Position numbers and translations under genes: made by a program. A DNA stretch of 35,179 nucleotides from assembly GCA_000934455.1 (NCBI GenBank), contig KN885177.1, positions 81,363 to 116,541 of the forward strand, in the 5' to 3' direction. Positions 1-10,852 of this stretch are shown piece by piece. Within the stretch, counting starts at the first letter, position 1. Every line of letters begins with the position of its first letter. This stretch comes from Apostichopus parvimensis. Taxonomy: Eukaryota > Echinodermata > Holothuroidea > Aspidochirotida > Stichopodidae. The notes under the pieces were generated by a model. It was not told the origin of the DNA. It saw only the letters and a list, made by a program, of their open reading frames with translations, and ran no database searches.

Positions 1-1111
1 ATCAATTACGGAGAAGAAAAAACGATGTTTTAATTCCCTTTTTTATAACTTTCCGGTGTGCTATTTGGAAAATTAAAAAAATATGTTGCTTGGTAACATA
101 TAAACTGCATTATATGTGAAAAGGAGAGATTTTTTTTTTGTCACTATCGTTCTACTTTAAGTATTATGGTTCTATATCCTATTTTTGCGACTTATGGAAT
201 AACCTACATTTCAGGTCGGAAGCCATATAGTACACATGATGCAATGGACAACTGCAAACAGCATTTTTCGCCTAGCTACAATATATACAACAAGTCTGTT
301 ACATACATGTACAAGTACGACCAGATAGTGAACCTAGAATACCATATTAATTTAAGGTCATTATTACTGTACCCAAATTTAGCATGCTAAAAATTGCTAC
401 AAGTTTTCAAAGGTTCTCTCTTGGATGTCCTTTTGCTCTTTCAAATCATTCTAAAGACATTAACAACAGACAATCTGATCTCTAAGAGAGGAACCAATGC
501 TCTGAAGGTGGTAGTCAAAATTCTTTCTTACATATTCTGGGGAAGGGAGGGGGCAAGGCTGATCAGTTGACCTTTGACTGATCATTTGATGATGAAGGCG
601 AACACTCCATCAACATTGTATCCACGTCATCGGGGGGGGGGGGGGGGGGGAGCCACAGGGGGCACTGGGGGCACGTGACCCCACACTTTTTTCCAAAATA
701 GCAAATGTGCCCTACTGGCAAATAAAATGTGCCCCTTTGATGAAGAACTGTCTTTTGGATATCTTAAGTCTTTGTTAATTTTAATATTTCATTTCCATTA
801 TTTTATTTTTAGTCTGTACATGCTATTATTAAAATGGCATCCCATATCTTTTTGTAGCATGGTTAACAATAAACAGTCTCAATAAATAGTATTGATTGCA
901 TACTAACACATCATATATTTTTTAAGTGATATGGCCGGTGTGTATGATCGGTTTATAGTATAACGAGTGGTGGTTGTGGAATGAGAAAGTGCCCCTGTGG
1001 TGTTGTTGTGCACTTTGTGGAAGCTTCCTACTCCCCTGCATGTCATGCAGACAAATGATACTTCACAATAACGTTATTTTCACCGAATGCTTCTTTCCTT
1101 TTGTATTACAG
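1..1111. other. Upstream non-coding sequence, probably intron of the synaptotagmin gene
   Basis: No convincing exon is visible before the acceptor at 1110-1111. The stretch is AT-rich and contains a run of 19 G at 632-650. Just after it, CCACAGGGGGCACT (653-666) reappears in near-inverted form around 986-1000, which may be the ends of a decayed short DNA transposon. Because the first exon begins inside a codon, this stretch is most simply intron, with the 5' exons outside the window. Confidence 0.6.
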
Positions 1112-1272
1112 CCGCCAAGTCCGACGATGCTTCAGCGGCCGATTCTGACCAAGCAGCCGGCAGTCAGGAGGAGAGGGGAATCGAAGGAGAGGTCCTAGAC
1201 GACAGTCAGTTGCCGACCGATAACGCGGAATCATTGGCAATAAGCGGGGATGGCAGCGTAGCCGGACCAGAG
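1112..1272 (+). CDS. SYT14/16-like: SYT14/16-like exon a: acidic linker
   Basis: The acceptor TTTTGTATTACAG ends at 1111 and the donor GAG|GTAAGA follows 1272. The exon is 161 bp, starts with the last two bases of a codon and ends in phase 0. It encodes 53 residues rich in Asp, Glu, Ser and Ala with no fold I recognise, as expected for the disordered region before C2A in this family. Its base composition is distinctly GC-richer than its flanks. The frame stays open into the intron for 22 codons, so the donor is chosen on its consensus and on phase. Confidence 0.75.
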
Positions 1273-4200
1273 GTAAGAGAAATGGGCCGGGATGGCGAAC
1301 CTCTATTTGCATTCCATTTCTGTACAAGGAATAAATGACAAGAGTTGGTCAAGTGTTTATGAAATAAAATGAACCACTATCGTTTCTCTGTATGTGGAAA
1401 GAAAATCTAACTTATGGATGATTATGGTATTCATAATCTTACGGCAATGTTTGTTTTCTTTCCGTGTAGAAGCTAGAACCAGGCCTAGAATTTCAAAATT
1501 TTAGCCACTAGCTTGCTAAAAGAGACAAGTGCTTTAGAAAATCTACCTGCTAAAATAAACTTTATTCTATCTGGCATTTTCCTGAATTACAACACACATC
1601 TGTTACTGTAGAGTCTTATGAGAGCAGCCATGAATATTTGCTGATGATATGCGGTAAATTACAGTTGGCCTACATTTGGTGCTGAGATCATGCGGACTTT
1701 TCCACTGACAATTGTTAACCGACATATCACATATTTACATTCGTCTGAATGTCTACTGGCACAAAATGCTAACTGCTTATTTTTTTCCACTGGCAGTTTG
1801 TGAAATCCACCAGGTGGCACTTTTAAATTGTAGTAAGAAAGCGACACTTAACCTCAAAACGAACATCACATTCATTCAGCTGTCATTTTCTTCATTGAAA
1901 ATTATCCTTCCAGGAGAGATGGCTGTTTATTGCAGCTTCCAAAAAATAAACAACACAAGTTTAACAACAATTTGAACAAAAAAATATATATATTTGGGTA
2001 CAGCTGTGCATTATGTCACTTCATTATTTCAATGTTCATATTGCCGTAGTGTCCCTTATTCATGAAGATAACAGACTCTCTGGAATGAAAGGGAACTTTT
2101 CTTCATTACCACAATGTTAAGACTGTGTGAACCATTTGAAAAAAACTTTTTTTAAGCTTAAACCAGCGCAAGTTAATGAAAAGTAAATGAAAATTTGAAA
2201 AGTTGGTGTAGAACACTATATATGTCGGAACATCATGCCTATGTGTGCTTTACGTCGTATCGTACCTTATAAGTCAGTTTCATTTGGAACATCATCATGT
2301 AGAACTATTTTTCCTTTTTTTTTTTTTGCATTTTGGCCTTTTTGACATTTGTTCACCTGGTACTACACCCAGCCCTAGCTGGTTAGGAAAGATCATTTAT
2401 ACAAAAACACAAAAACCCAGAAATTCTCAATATTCTAAATGAATGTCATCTGCATTAAAGAGATGTCTTTACAATAACGGTTTGCATACACAGGTGAGCT
2501 GTTTACAAGTTCATACTGTGCTAACATTCACTATATATGTAAGAGTTCATTGTGTGGATAACAATGTCCATTAAATTACAATTTGTGAACAGATATCAGG
2601 ATATTTAATTAAAAGCAATATATATACATTAAACATAAATGTTGGACAATGTTATTCCCACCGGCTCCCTTTTGATCAAAGATGATATCACCAACATCTC
2701 GGACTAGTCTGGTACAATTATTTCTCTTAGTGAATTCGACAAAAGTTATTTGGAAGTAGGCCCAACTTGTCTGTACATTCGGCTTTCATATTCGTCTTTT
2801 CACTTTCCCAGGAAATGGGACCGAGTGTCGGGGAAGTAGAGGTCGCGTTCCAGTACAGCGGGGAGAACCGGCGGATGAACATAACCATCATACAATGCCA
2901 CAATCTCCCCCCGAAGGACAAGGGGGGCGCGGGCAGCTACAGGCTACGTCTGGTGTTGAACCCCGCCAAGAGGCAACGGGCCAAGACGAGGATCAGGGAC
3001 GCAGACAAGCCCGAATTCAAGGAACTCTTCAGGTTTTCACGGATCTATCCTCACGAGCTGGTGAGCTCTTCCATCCGGATCCGTCTGTATGGCGCCGAAC
3101 GAATGAGGAAAGAGAGACTGATAGGGGAAGGTATCGTGAAGTTCTCAGCACTGAATGTGTCCAAGAAACAAGTCATCAGGCTTCGACTCAAACCTCAGAG
3201 TGAACTGGTAATGGGTGCCATTCAACATTGCGTTTTAAAAATTTGAGCATTTTCAGATCAATATTCCAAATATTTTGTCGCAAATTTTGCAATCTATGTG
3301 GCTGCCATCTCATGTATTGTTTCTTATACTGTGAAAAGTTCTTAGACAGTAAAAAACAATTAGAAATTTTCTTAATTATTTTCTTGAAGAATATTGTCAA
3401 AAAATATGGTCAGCCTCCCTGTGAATCTTTTATTTTGACAACACTCATGCCATTCCAGAAAAAAATTTACATTTTGCGACAAACAACACTTGTAGTTCTA
3501 CTTTTCCAGGATTCATATTCGTTTCTTATCTTAGCTTTCTCCTCCTCATCTTTCCTGCCAGGGTGGTGATGATACCCCGTATTCCAGTACTTCAGACCTG
3601 TCACAGAGTGAGAGCTCATCTTCACTGCAATCTCTGCAACATGGCGGTGGCCTCCCGGAACTCCTTACTGGATTGACCTATAACACAACAACGGGCAGAT
3701 TGGCGGTAGATATCATCAAAGGAAGTCACTTCAAGCAGCTTGCGGCTGGCAGGGCTCCAGGTAAGTAGATTCAGCTAACAGTATTCCCCCCCCCCCCCAA
3801 ACCCCACTCCCTTTCCTCCCACTACATCCACCCTACTTTTCTGCATGGGAGATCACATCGACTCCAAATATCTCTTTTCTGTTTTCTGTCCAACTAGCAG
3901 AAAGATTATACAAGGATAGGATAAAATTTACAAAAGAAGACTGATATTGTTTAAATTGAGTGTTTAATATTGAAGTATATATAATCCTGCTTTTTGAGGT
4001 GAAGCAAAGGTGAGGTGATAAAGCAAAGTTTGTCAAAAAATTAAAAAAAAGTGTCATTTCTTTTAATGAAAAATAATTATTTAATAAAAGGCCATTTTCT
4101 GTCTAAATATCTATATAGTCTAAATATGATATAATCCAGCCAAATGTGCTATATATTTCCCCCCTAATTTAATGAAATGTTTCATTTCGTAATGGAAATG

Positions 4201-5799
4201 AGTTTTTGTATACAATGCTGAATGTAAAATATTGCAGCTCGTAACATGAATAAATTATGCCATTTTTCCCCCCATGTCAACAATGTTATAAACAATCTAC
4301 ATTGAAAATGTTAAATGAAAAGCAAAGAGAAGGCAAAAGTTGTTCAGATCCTAGTTTCACTATGAGCAATACAGACTTGCAAAATGACAGCTCCCAGACA
4401 TGAACTTTAAAACTAGAATATCTCGCAAGCAGAGTAACTTTTGTAATAGCTGTTTGGGTGTGAGTTGTTGTTCACAAAGCTCTCTGTCATTTTTCTTGGA
4501 AACTACTTCGACAGCTCTTGACTTCTTGTATAGCCTATCACTCTTTGCCTCCTAGTTTGATCTCAAATTGGCATTCTGTACCCTTGATCACCATTCATTT
4601 AAAAACAAAGACCATGGTCGTGTTTGTGTATCTCCTTTAATGGTAGTAATGTCCTACAAAATTTCACAAGTCAGTTTTTGTAGAAACCTACCTTGATAGC
4701 TCTTGACTTCTAAGAATAGCCTATTACTCATTGCCTCCTAGTTTTATCTCAAAATAGCATCCTGAACCTTTGACCACCATTCATTTCAAACAGCCTACCC
4801 TTTCATTTTACTGCATTGAAACACTGCCAGCTTTCATAGAAAGTTTCCGGCAACACGGTTCAGCTCAGCGTGATACCTAATCCTGATATATGGGTAGTTT
4901 TACTGTACTGTGCCATCTGAAGTTGAGGAAATGAAGAAATGAATGTGTTCAATGGAAAACATTCACACTTGATACTAAAGGATGCCACTTGATATAAGTT
5001 TAAGCTGTATAGGTGGAAGAGCCATTGATGGTATATATAATCAGTAAATGGTAACCAGAAGGGGCAGGCAGCAATGACCAAAATTACCATATTTAATATG
5101 AAAAAGGCATAAAAGGTATTGGTAATTGCATTTCTAAATGTGTACATTTGGAAAACATCCTGAAGATAAGCTTGAAGTAAATTATCTGTTCTTTTGGAGT
5201 GTTTTTTGTATTCTATCATGCAATTTCATTTTTCCCACAAATACTTTTTTGTTTAAATTTTAGATTCTTATGTGAAGGTAGCGGTGATGTCATCAAGTGG
5301 ATATGAAATGTCCAAGAGTAAATCTTCTGTACGGAGGGGCCAGCCTAACCCAACGTTTAAGGAGACCTTCATATTTCAGGTGAACATACATCACATTATT
5401 TTATTTATCGATTGAATAGTCCGATTCTGCTTAAGATTCCTATCGTCGTAAACGTTCATTTTTTTCCATCTCCTCTCTGTTCTTCGTGTGACTGTAATCC
5501 AGAAGAAGTCTCTTTATCTTTGTACAACACATCAAAATCATCTGCAGAATAACCAAATCTTTTTCTTTGTTCGCTTGCTCGCTCCATCCAACCAGATCGC
5601 CCAGTTCCAGCTCAACGAAGTCACGCTCATGTTCACCGTGTACAACAAGAAGGGCATCAAGAGAAAGAATGCCATTGGTTGGTTCTCGATGGGACTTTCA
5701 AACACAAGCGAAGAAGAACTGGCGCATTGGAACGAGATGCAATCGTCAAATGGGCAACAAGTCTGTCGCTGGCACGCTCTATTGGAGTCAAAGTCGTGA
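1112..5799 (+). CDS. SYT14/16-like: Synaptotagmin-14/16-like protein, 3' part of gene (5 exons)
   Basis: The coding join is 1112-1272, 2812-3207, 3562-3760, 5264-5379 and 5596-5799, all with AG/GT borders and matching phases. It gives 357 residues ending at TGA 5797-5799. Residues 1-53 are an acidic, low-complexity linker, about 58-180 a C2A domain, 186-210 a Ser-rich linker and about 211-350 a C2B domain with WHAL at 349-352. The C-terminal stretch with IGWFSMGL, HWNEM, QQVCRWH and LLES is characteristic of the synaptotagmin-14/16 branch rather than classical synaptotagmins. Most calcium-ligand aspartates are replaced: SDPY reads GSYR in C2A, and the second loops read LYGAERMRKE and VYNKKGIKRK. 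Family knowledge therefore points to calcium-independent membrane or trafficking function. The N-terminal exons are missing. Whether it is pre-duplication SYT14/16 or one paralog cannot be settled here. Confidence 0.9.
1273..2811 (+). other. Intron a-b of SYT14/16-like gene
   Basis: This is 1,539 bp of AT-rich sequence with GT-AG ends. It contains no exon-like segment or named repeat that I can support. Short Met-to-stop frames inside it have no recognisable domains and AT-driven composition. Confidence 0.7.
2812..3207 (+). CDS. SYT14/16-like: SYT14/16-like exon b: C2A domain
   Basis: The acceptor CTTTCCCAG ends at 2811 and the donor CTG|GTAATG follows 3207. The exon is 396 bp, phase 0 at both ends, and encodes a whole C2 domain: the opening strand VGEVEVAFQYSG, then NITIIQCHNLP, the KxEFKELFRFSRI strand, and IGEGIVKF near the end. 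Calcium-binding Asp positions are mostly not acidic. The run PAKRQRAKTRIRD keeps the basic strand typical of C2 lipid contacts. A domain carried by one symmetric exon is notable. Confidence 0.9.
3208..3561 (+). other. Intron b-c of SYT14/16-like gene
   Basis: This is a 354-bp AT-rich intron. The reading frame runs a few codons past the donor to a stop at about 3244, so retention would truncate the protein after C2A. Confidence 0.75.
3562..3760 (+). CDS. SYT14/16-like: SYT14/16-like exon c: Ser-rich linker and start of C2B
   Basis: The acceptor TTTCCTGCCAG ends at 3561 and the donor CAG|GTAAGT follows 3760. The exon is 199 bp, enters in phase 0 and leaves one base (G) of an Asp codon. It encodes a Ser-rich stretch and then ELLTGLTYNTTTGRLAVDII, the first strands of C2B. 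There is no internal ATG, so simple Met-to-stop ORF calling misses it. The fold and perfect phase match to 5264 support it. Confidence 0.88.
3761..5263 (+). other. Intron c-d of SYT14/16-like gene
   Basis: This is 1,503 bp. A run of 13 C lies at 3786-3798 near the donor, and a degraded direct duplication occupies about 4425-4795 (listed separately). Nothing coding was seen on either strand. Confidence 0.7.
4425..4795 (+). repeat. Tandem duplication, about 185-bp unit, two diverged copies
   Basis: AGCTCTTGACTTC occurs at 4513 and again at 4698. In both copies it is followed by TAGCCTAT, TTGCCTCCTAGTTT and ACCATTCATTT in the same order. The left parts are less similar but still share TTCACAA, GTCA and GAAAC blocks. 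Copies are offset by about 185 bp and clearly diverged, so the duplication is not recent. Confidence 0.75.
5264..5379 (+). CDS. SYT14/16-like: SYT14/16-like exon d: C2B middle
   Basis: The acceptor TTTAAATTTTAG ends at 5263 and the donor CAG|GTGAAC follows 5379. The exon is 116 bp; its first two bases complete the Asp codon and it ends in phase 0. It encodes DSYVKVAVM, then NPTFKETFIFQ, the conserved C2 strand block in which PNPxFKETFxF is close to SYT14/16. Confidence 0.88.
5596..5799 (+). CDS. SYT14/16-like: SYT14/16-like last coding exon: C2B end, WHxL and stop
   Basis: The acceptor CATCCAACCAG ends at 5595. The exon encodes 67 residues then TGA. It includes VTLMFTVYNKKGIKRK, IGWFSMGL, a SEEELAHWNEM helix and QQVCRWHALLES. 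The C-terminal WHxL tetrapeptide is a hallmark of synaptotagmin C2B domains. An upstream in-frame ATG at 5488 lies in the intron and is not used. Confidence 0.92.
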   Translation: MAQFQLNEVTLMFTVYNKKGIKRKNAIGWFSMGLSNTSEEELAHWNEMQSSNGQQVCRWHALLESKS

Positions 5800-6633
5800 T
5801 AAGGGAAAGTTTGTAAATCTTAGGGGTAGAGATGTTTGGGGTCTTTGTGTGTTTCTTTCTTTTAATAATAAGATATCTTGGAGTAACAGGGTTTTCTCCT
5901 GAGCTTAAGCACAGGGTTCCATCTTTATCTCGGTCAACTGTCTGATGTCCTGCTCATTTACTCGTTCATTCTACCTGGATTACTTTATAGAAACAAAAGA
6001 AATATTTCAAAACACAGTTCCTCGTCATAATTTGTCGTGAACTTGGTAATCAAAACTGAAAAACTAGCTGCCTACTCCTCGAAACTAATCGTTCATTTTC
6101 TTGCTGCAGAGCTGCAAACCCAGTAGACAACTTTTGTGCATATAGTCTGCTGAAAGATTGCTTTTTCATCTATCGAGACAATTGTGTATGTATGTTTGTT
6201 TGTTTGTACTGTTTATTTGGACTTTAATTTGGGACCATACTCAGCATGTCAAGGAAAGACATATAGGTCCAATCGTCTGCATGCGTGACGTGTCACTTTA
6301 CCTGTCACTCGTCACAAGGTCACGAACCGATGGCATCTTGGACTTTGCAAATTAAAGAAAGTCGATGTCATAAAGCTATTTGGTAGACTTGGTATTTCGG
6401 AATGGATTAACGTAGTAACGACTTCATCACCTGGAGTATATAAAAGATGTTGTATTAAACCACGTAGTTCCATCTTTAGTCAAATAATGCACCATATATC
6501 AACAATACCTTGCTGTCAGTTGTGTATTTCTGCCAGTGGTTTGTGTAAATTGTTTTGAAAACATTTGTCGATGTGGTGGATATTTGCAATGAACAGATTT
6601 CAGTATTGTATTTATAGGCAGCAGAACAATAAA
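5800..6633 (+). other. Probable 3' untranslated region of the SYT14/16-like gene
   Basis: The sequence follows directly after the stop codon. The first AATAAA hexamer downstream is at 6628-6633. The UTR could be shorter or much longer, and transcript data would be needed to fix its end. No coding signal was seen. Confidence 0.4.
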
Positions 6634-8721
6634 ATAATCATTAGTTACACATGTAAGTTTTCTAGTTACAGCAAGTTTTCTAGTTACGTTCTCTGTATGT
6701 GATTGCGTTATCATCTGTATATGACAGAAGATTGAAGGACACGACCAATTACTCTGTACCTTCACCCGTTTTAATGAGATCTGTGTTGGTCAATGAAGGA
6801 TTTCGTGTACCAACTAAACACCGACTGATTTGCGATTATGGCACTTTTTCCTTCGTCGCTGTATCTGAATTCCAAATTTGGTCGCTTTTCTTGCAAACTT
6901 TGGCTACTTTGTTTACACCGATCTTCAATGAATGTTTTTGCAGGGTTGTCATGTATAAACAATTTATCTATTTTTCATGTATATCGGTACCTTTATCTCT
7001 TTATTCTGTTTTGGAATGTATATCTGTGCGATAGTCTGAGTCAGACTTTTCCTTTCATTTCATCGTATGTTCTTTGTTTCTAATTTCTATCGTCCAAGCT
7101 GTTATGTATATTTTGTCTATTTCATGTGAGTGATGTTATCTTCAGGGTTCTGAAATTTTTAGTCACTCAGTTTTTTGGGGGAGTGAAATTATTTTCTTTG
7201 CACTGTGTCTTAGGCTCTAGAAAAGCTGTTTTATTTTTGTACACTATTCCTATCCATGTTAGTTTCAGTTGTTCATGTAACATAGAAATGGATTTTTAAT
7301 GTATCCGTTGGACTGCCTTTTTATTTTATTAGTGTATGTATACGTAGATGGAGACATGCAGTACCATTGCACTTGTTGTTGTGTTGATTTGTAGTTTAGT
7401 ACGATGCTCTTCATTGACTCCAACTACACAGTAAAAATCGAAGGTGAGACATTTTACACGTATACCTTCAGTAGCGAGAGGCTGACTTCAAAAAATTTAA
7501 GTCAAAATGGAATATGGCCAAAAGAAATTGAAAAGGCAAGGATACATTTGATGCTATAAAGTGAGATATGCAGATCAGCAAAATGACATGCCCAAAAAAC
7601 AAAATAATAATTAAGGAAAAGAGCACAAAAAAACCAGATGGCAAACTCCTTTGTGTGAAATATTCAGACAAACTTTATGACATGTAGGCATGTGATATGA
7701 AAACATTTTGAATTTCAAACAGGTTCTGGACCTCGACCTATAGCCTATCCATTGGATTGCCCAGTGATGCCTTAATGTGTACATGGATGAATACAAATTG
7801 ATTTATCTATCCTTTTAGTGTTATTTGCACATGTAATACAAATTTTGTTTTGCATAGTTCTACTACATTTGCATATTTATGTACCCCTTTCTCTTTCTTT
7901 GTAAAGTTGAGGGGTGGGGGAGAGGGCTAGTGAGGAGACAGGAGAACAGGGGTCTTTTAATAAGTTTTAATTAAGTGTAGACTGTCATGTACCAAACTCA
8001 CATTGAGTTTGTATTAAAGCTAGTATATCTTATATCAACTTATTTCAACATATAGTATTTAGAGAAGACACACACATGATATTATCTGTAACCACCGTCA
8101 AAGCAGAGATAATAACATTTAGTAATTGCAGGTTCCCATGTTGTCACCAACACAACCAGACTTTCTTCAACTACAGAAGGTCTCGGGATAGTTGAAATTA
8201 TCAAATGGCAGTATTATTCTGTATCCAATCATTGATCTTTACTGCATGAATGTAGTGAGTCCATTTTCTTCAGCCTGACATATTTGCTGTAGACTATTTT
8301 CACTTTATCCAGCGTGTACACTCACATCAAACCAGATACCCTGTATGAGAAAGTTGGTGTCTCTTCAAGTAAATTTCCGTTTCTATGTCGACATGTTGTG
8401 TTGATAAGTTTTCTGCATGTTACAGTCTCTTTGAGATTTTGTCATAGATTTAAACCCATATTTTGCTGCCGAGAGTTGACTCGGTTCATCACCATCAAAT
8501 ATACCAACACACATTTAGCACCGCGGTAGAACACTAGTTGCAAGTTTTGAAGGATAGTATCCCTGTTTAATGTGTGAACATGTCATCTTCACATAATGGC
8601 ATAAGTTCTTCCAATACATTGTGCTTATGTTCATTTTAGATTGTTTTATAGTTCAGTCAAACTCATATGTGCTTAACTTAGCATAACAGTTTTTTTAAAC
8701 TATAAACAACTTACTTTAAGT
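6634..8721. other. Intergenic or extended 3' UTR sequence
   Basis: This is T-rich single-copy-looking sequence. Short frames occur on both strands but none has a recognisable domain, good codon bias or splice support. No clear repeat structure was seen apart from AG- and T-rich patches. Confidence 0.5.
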
Positions 8722-8826
8722 GTCTCTATGCTATAATTTGCTCTATGCTATAATTGGGTCTATACTATAATGGGCTCTATGCTATAGTTGGCTCTATGCT
8801 ATGATTGGCTCTATGGTATTATTGAT
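8722..8826 (+). repeat. Minisatellite, 17-18-bp unit, about six copies
   Basis: Units of the form GCTCTATGCTATAATTG follow each other with small changes: CTATGCTATAATT, CTATACTATAATG, CTATGCTATAGTT, CTATGCTATGATT and CTATGGTATTATT. The array is imperfect and short. Confidence 0.85.
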
Positions 8827-9307
8827 GGCTATACAACTCGTGGCTATTTCTCTTAACTTGAAAGCAGACAAAAATGCCTCCGAAATGCTTTATCATATCA
8901 CATAAATATACAAGTACACTCAAAGCAGCTTACATGTTTTTCTACCAACTGACTTCTCAGCAGCAGCAAATTTCCTTATTAATATACGCTATTTGTGTAA
9001 ATTTATGATTTCATAGAGCGAGTGAAATATTAATGTTGTTACTATTCTGGGCTTCTTATACAGTTTTAAACAAGGTTCAAACTGAATGTTATCTGATACA
9101 CAAAGATATGATCAGTGAGGGTATAAAGAAAGTGTTGAAAATTTCACCCAATTTAAAGCACCACAATTTCATATCGTTTACATCGAAGTAAGTATATAAA
9201 TAAATGACTGAATATAATTAAATGTTTGATATGATAAAAATGCAGACATTACATCTCCACTGGCTTTTGATATGAAAAGCTAAGTTCTAAGGTTTCTGTG
9301 TGTATTT
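8827..9307. other. Intergenic sequence, nothing recognised
   Basis: AT-rich sequence with no gene, RNA or repeat signal that I can support. Confidence 0.5.
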
Positions 9308-9698
9308 ATCGTCAACAGTGGCGGAGCTAGGGTATTGGTCCGGGGGGTCGAGCATGGTCTGTAGGTGCGCTTTCGACACTATCTAAGCGGAGCGTCACCA
9401 CCGGTTGGCGCGGAGCGTACAGAAATTTTTTGAGTAAAGATACTCCCTAGATCGCCGGAAATTACCCTTTCCATGCCTTGCTAATTTGCAGATAAACCAG
9501 AATAAATAGGTGTCATCGCCAACAAAATGTGACAAATGTCAATAGGTAGATGAGAGCGCAATAAAAAAGTCAATTATCGCAAATAAGTAAAAAGTGGTAA
9601 AAAGCTGAAAAGGGCGCCAGCAGTCCATTTGAGTCCGTCAGGGGGGGGGGGCATCCGCCCCCCCCTGACTGTATGGACGCTCCGCCACTGATCGTCAA
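9308..9698 (+). mobile_element. Non-autonomous hAT-type element with 8-bp target duplication
   Basis: The element proper is 9316-9690 (375 bp). It starts CAGTGGCGGAGC and ends with the perfect reverse complement GCTCCGCCACTG. It is flanked on both sides by the identical octamer ATCGTCAA (9308-9315 and 9691-9698). An 8-bp target duplication with CAGTG-type ends is the hallmark of hAT transposons. No transposase frame is present, so it depends on an autonomous relative. Runs of G and C near both ends (for example about 9640-9666) could pair as a subterminal hairpin. The identical duplications suggest a fairly recent insertion. Confidence 0.88.
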
Positions 9699-10618
9699 GT
9701 TTCCTGCAGGAAGACAGGACCCCTCACTGCAGTTGCAACCTCTTCACTATGACAGAGATAAATAGACTGTGATGCATTTATGCTCACAATATCAAAAGTT
9801 GTTCTCATGGACTGTCTTACTTGATTTGAAATGATTGGCTTGAAGATTGCACAAACATTCAAAGCTTTATTCCAATGACAAGCGACAGGGGTACGCACTG
9901 GGTAAAAATAGGAAAAATAGATCAATACAAGTAGGCACTTATTATTGGCAGTTTTCAGTGTTTTATAATTTTTAATATAGGCTTTTTAGGTGTAAAAACA
10001 GCGGTTCTATTTACAGCCAGAGAGATAAACATTAGAATTGTATATTGTTGTTTGGTTTTATATGAAAGATAATGTAGTAATGGAGAATGTTAATGAGAAT
10101 GCTACTTTTTCCTTGACATGTGTTTTTGTATCTTTTGTGATTAAAATTGCTCAATGGTTACGGAGTATGTCCATATATAGACATGTTAATGAATACATTT
10201 TCCGTTCAAATGGATTATTTTGTCATTCTGTCTCTTTATTTTGTTGTCATTTTTCTTCAGAATTATTTACATGGTTTTAATATAAATGGCATACCGTATT
10301 ATTGGGTTTGAAAGTTTAATATCAAACTCAGACGTTCTTGAAGAAATTATTATTTCATCATGGATAGTAAGTTACAAAACTACCGTACGTTTGCTTCCAA
10401 TTGAATTCGCCTCGTTCAAGAGCTTGTCCTTGTGTGATCAGAACGATCTTTTAATAAATCTTTCAAAATAACACATAAGATTAGCAAGATTTGAATAGTT
10501 AAATGTATAGCTGTAATATTATGAGGAAAGTCTGGATTCAGCAAGGCCTGCACCTTCCCTCGCTCACACACTACCCTGTTCCCTCCCCCCAATCACAAAC
10601 AGTCAAGACTGTGAATGG
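9699..10618. other. Intergenic sequence, nothing recognised
   Basis: Frames of 61-82 codons occur here (for example 10038-10280), but they are AT-driven with no domain. I see no RNA or element ends. Confidence 0.5.
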
Positions 10619-10852
10619 TTTTGACAATTTATCCTTTACCGACTTTTTCATGTTTGCTAACAGTAGTTGTACCAGAGGTCATTGTCTTAAACTCCAAAAG
10701 TCACATAGTAGGATTAATATTCTGCACAACTTTTTTCTAATAGGGTTGTGAATGAGTGGAATGGTTTGCCTGAGAAAGTTGTACTTGCAAGTAGTGTCAA
10801 TGGGTTTAAGAATGCTTTGGACAAGCACTTTAAGCATTGTAATCGGGTCTGA
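10619..10852 (+). pseudogene. Non-LTR retrotransposon reverse-transcriptase 3' end (frameshifted)
   Basis: Two frames together read like the C-terminus of a CR1/Jockey-type LINE ORF2. The first carries RGHCLKLQKSHSRINILHNFF, up to about 10735. The second continues VVNEWNGLPEKVVLASSVN and FKNALDKHF from 10745 to the TGA at 10850-10852. The pattern FxNRVVNxWNxLPxxVVxAxSVNxFKNxLDKH is typical of such elements. The join needs a frame change at the T-run near 10732-10738, consistent with loss of one T. Only the last 75 or so codons remain, as expected for a 5'-truncated dead copy. Confidence 0.75.

Noticed and set aside
166..390. 74-codon + frame at the left edge
   Set aside because: It is AT-driven with no domain, and no splice site links it in phase to the first exon at 1112.
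575..632. Peptide-like segment SFDDEGEHSINIVSTSS before the G run as an upstream SYT exon
   Set aside because: An in-frame stop lies just upstream and there is no usable splice acceptor between the stop and the segment.
2895..3203. 102-codon frame overlapping exon b
   Set aside because: It is a shifted reading of the C2A exon; the C2 frame explains the sequence.
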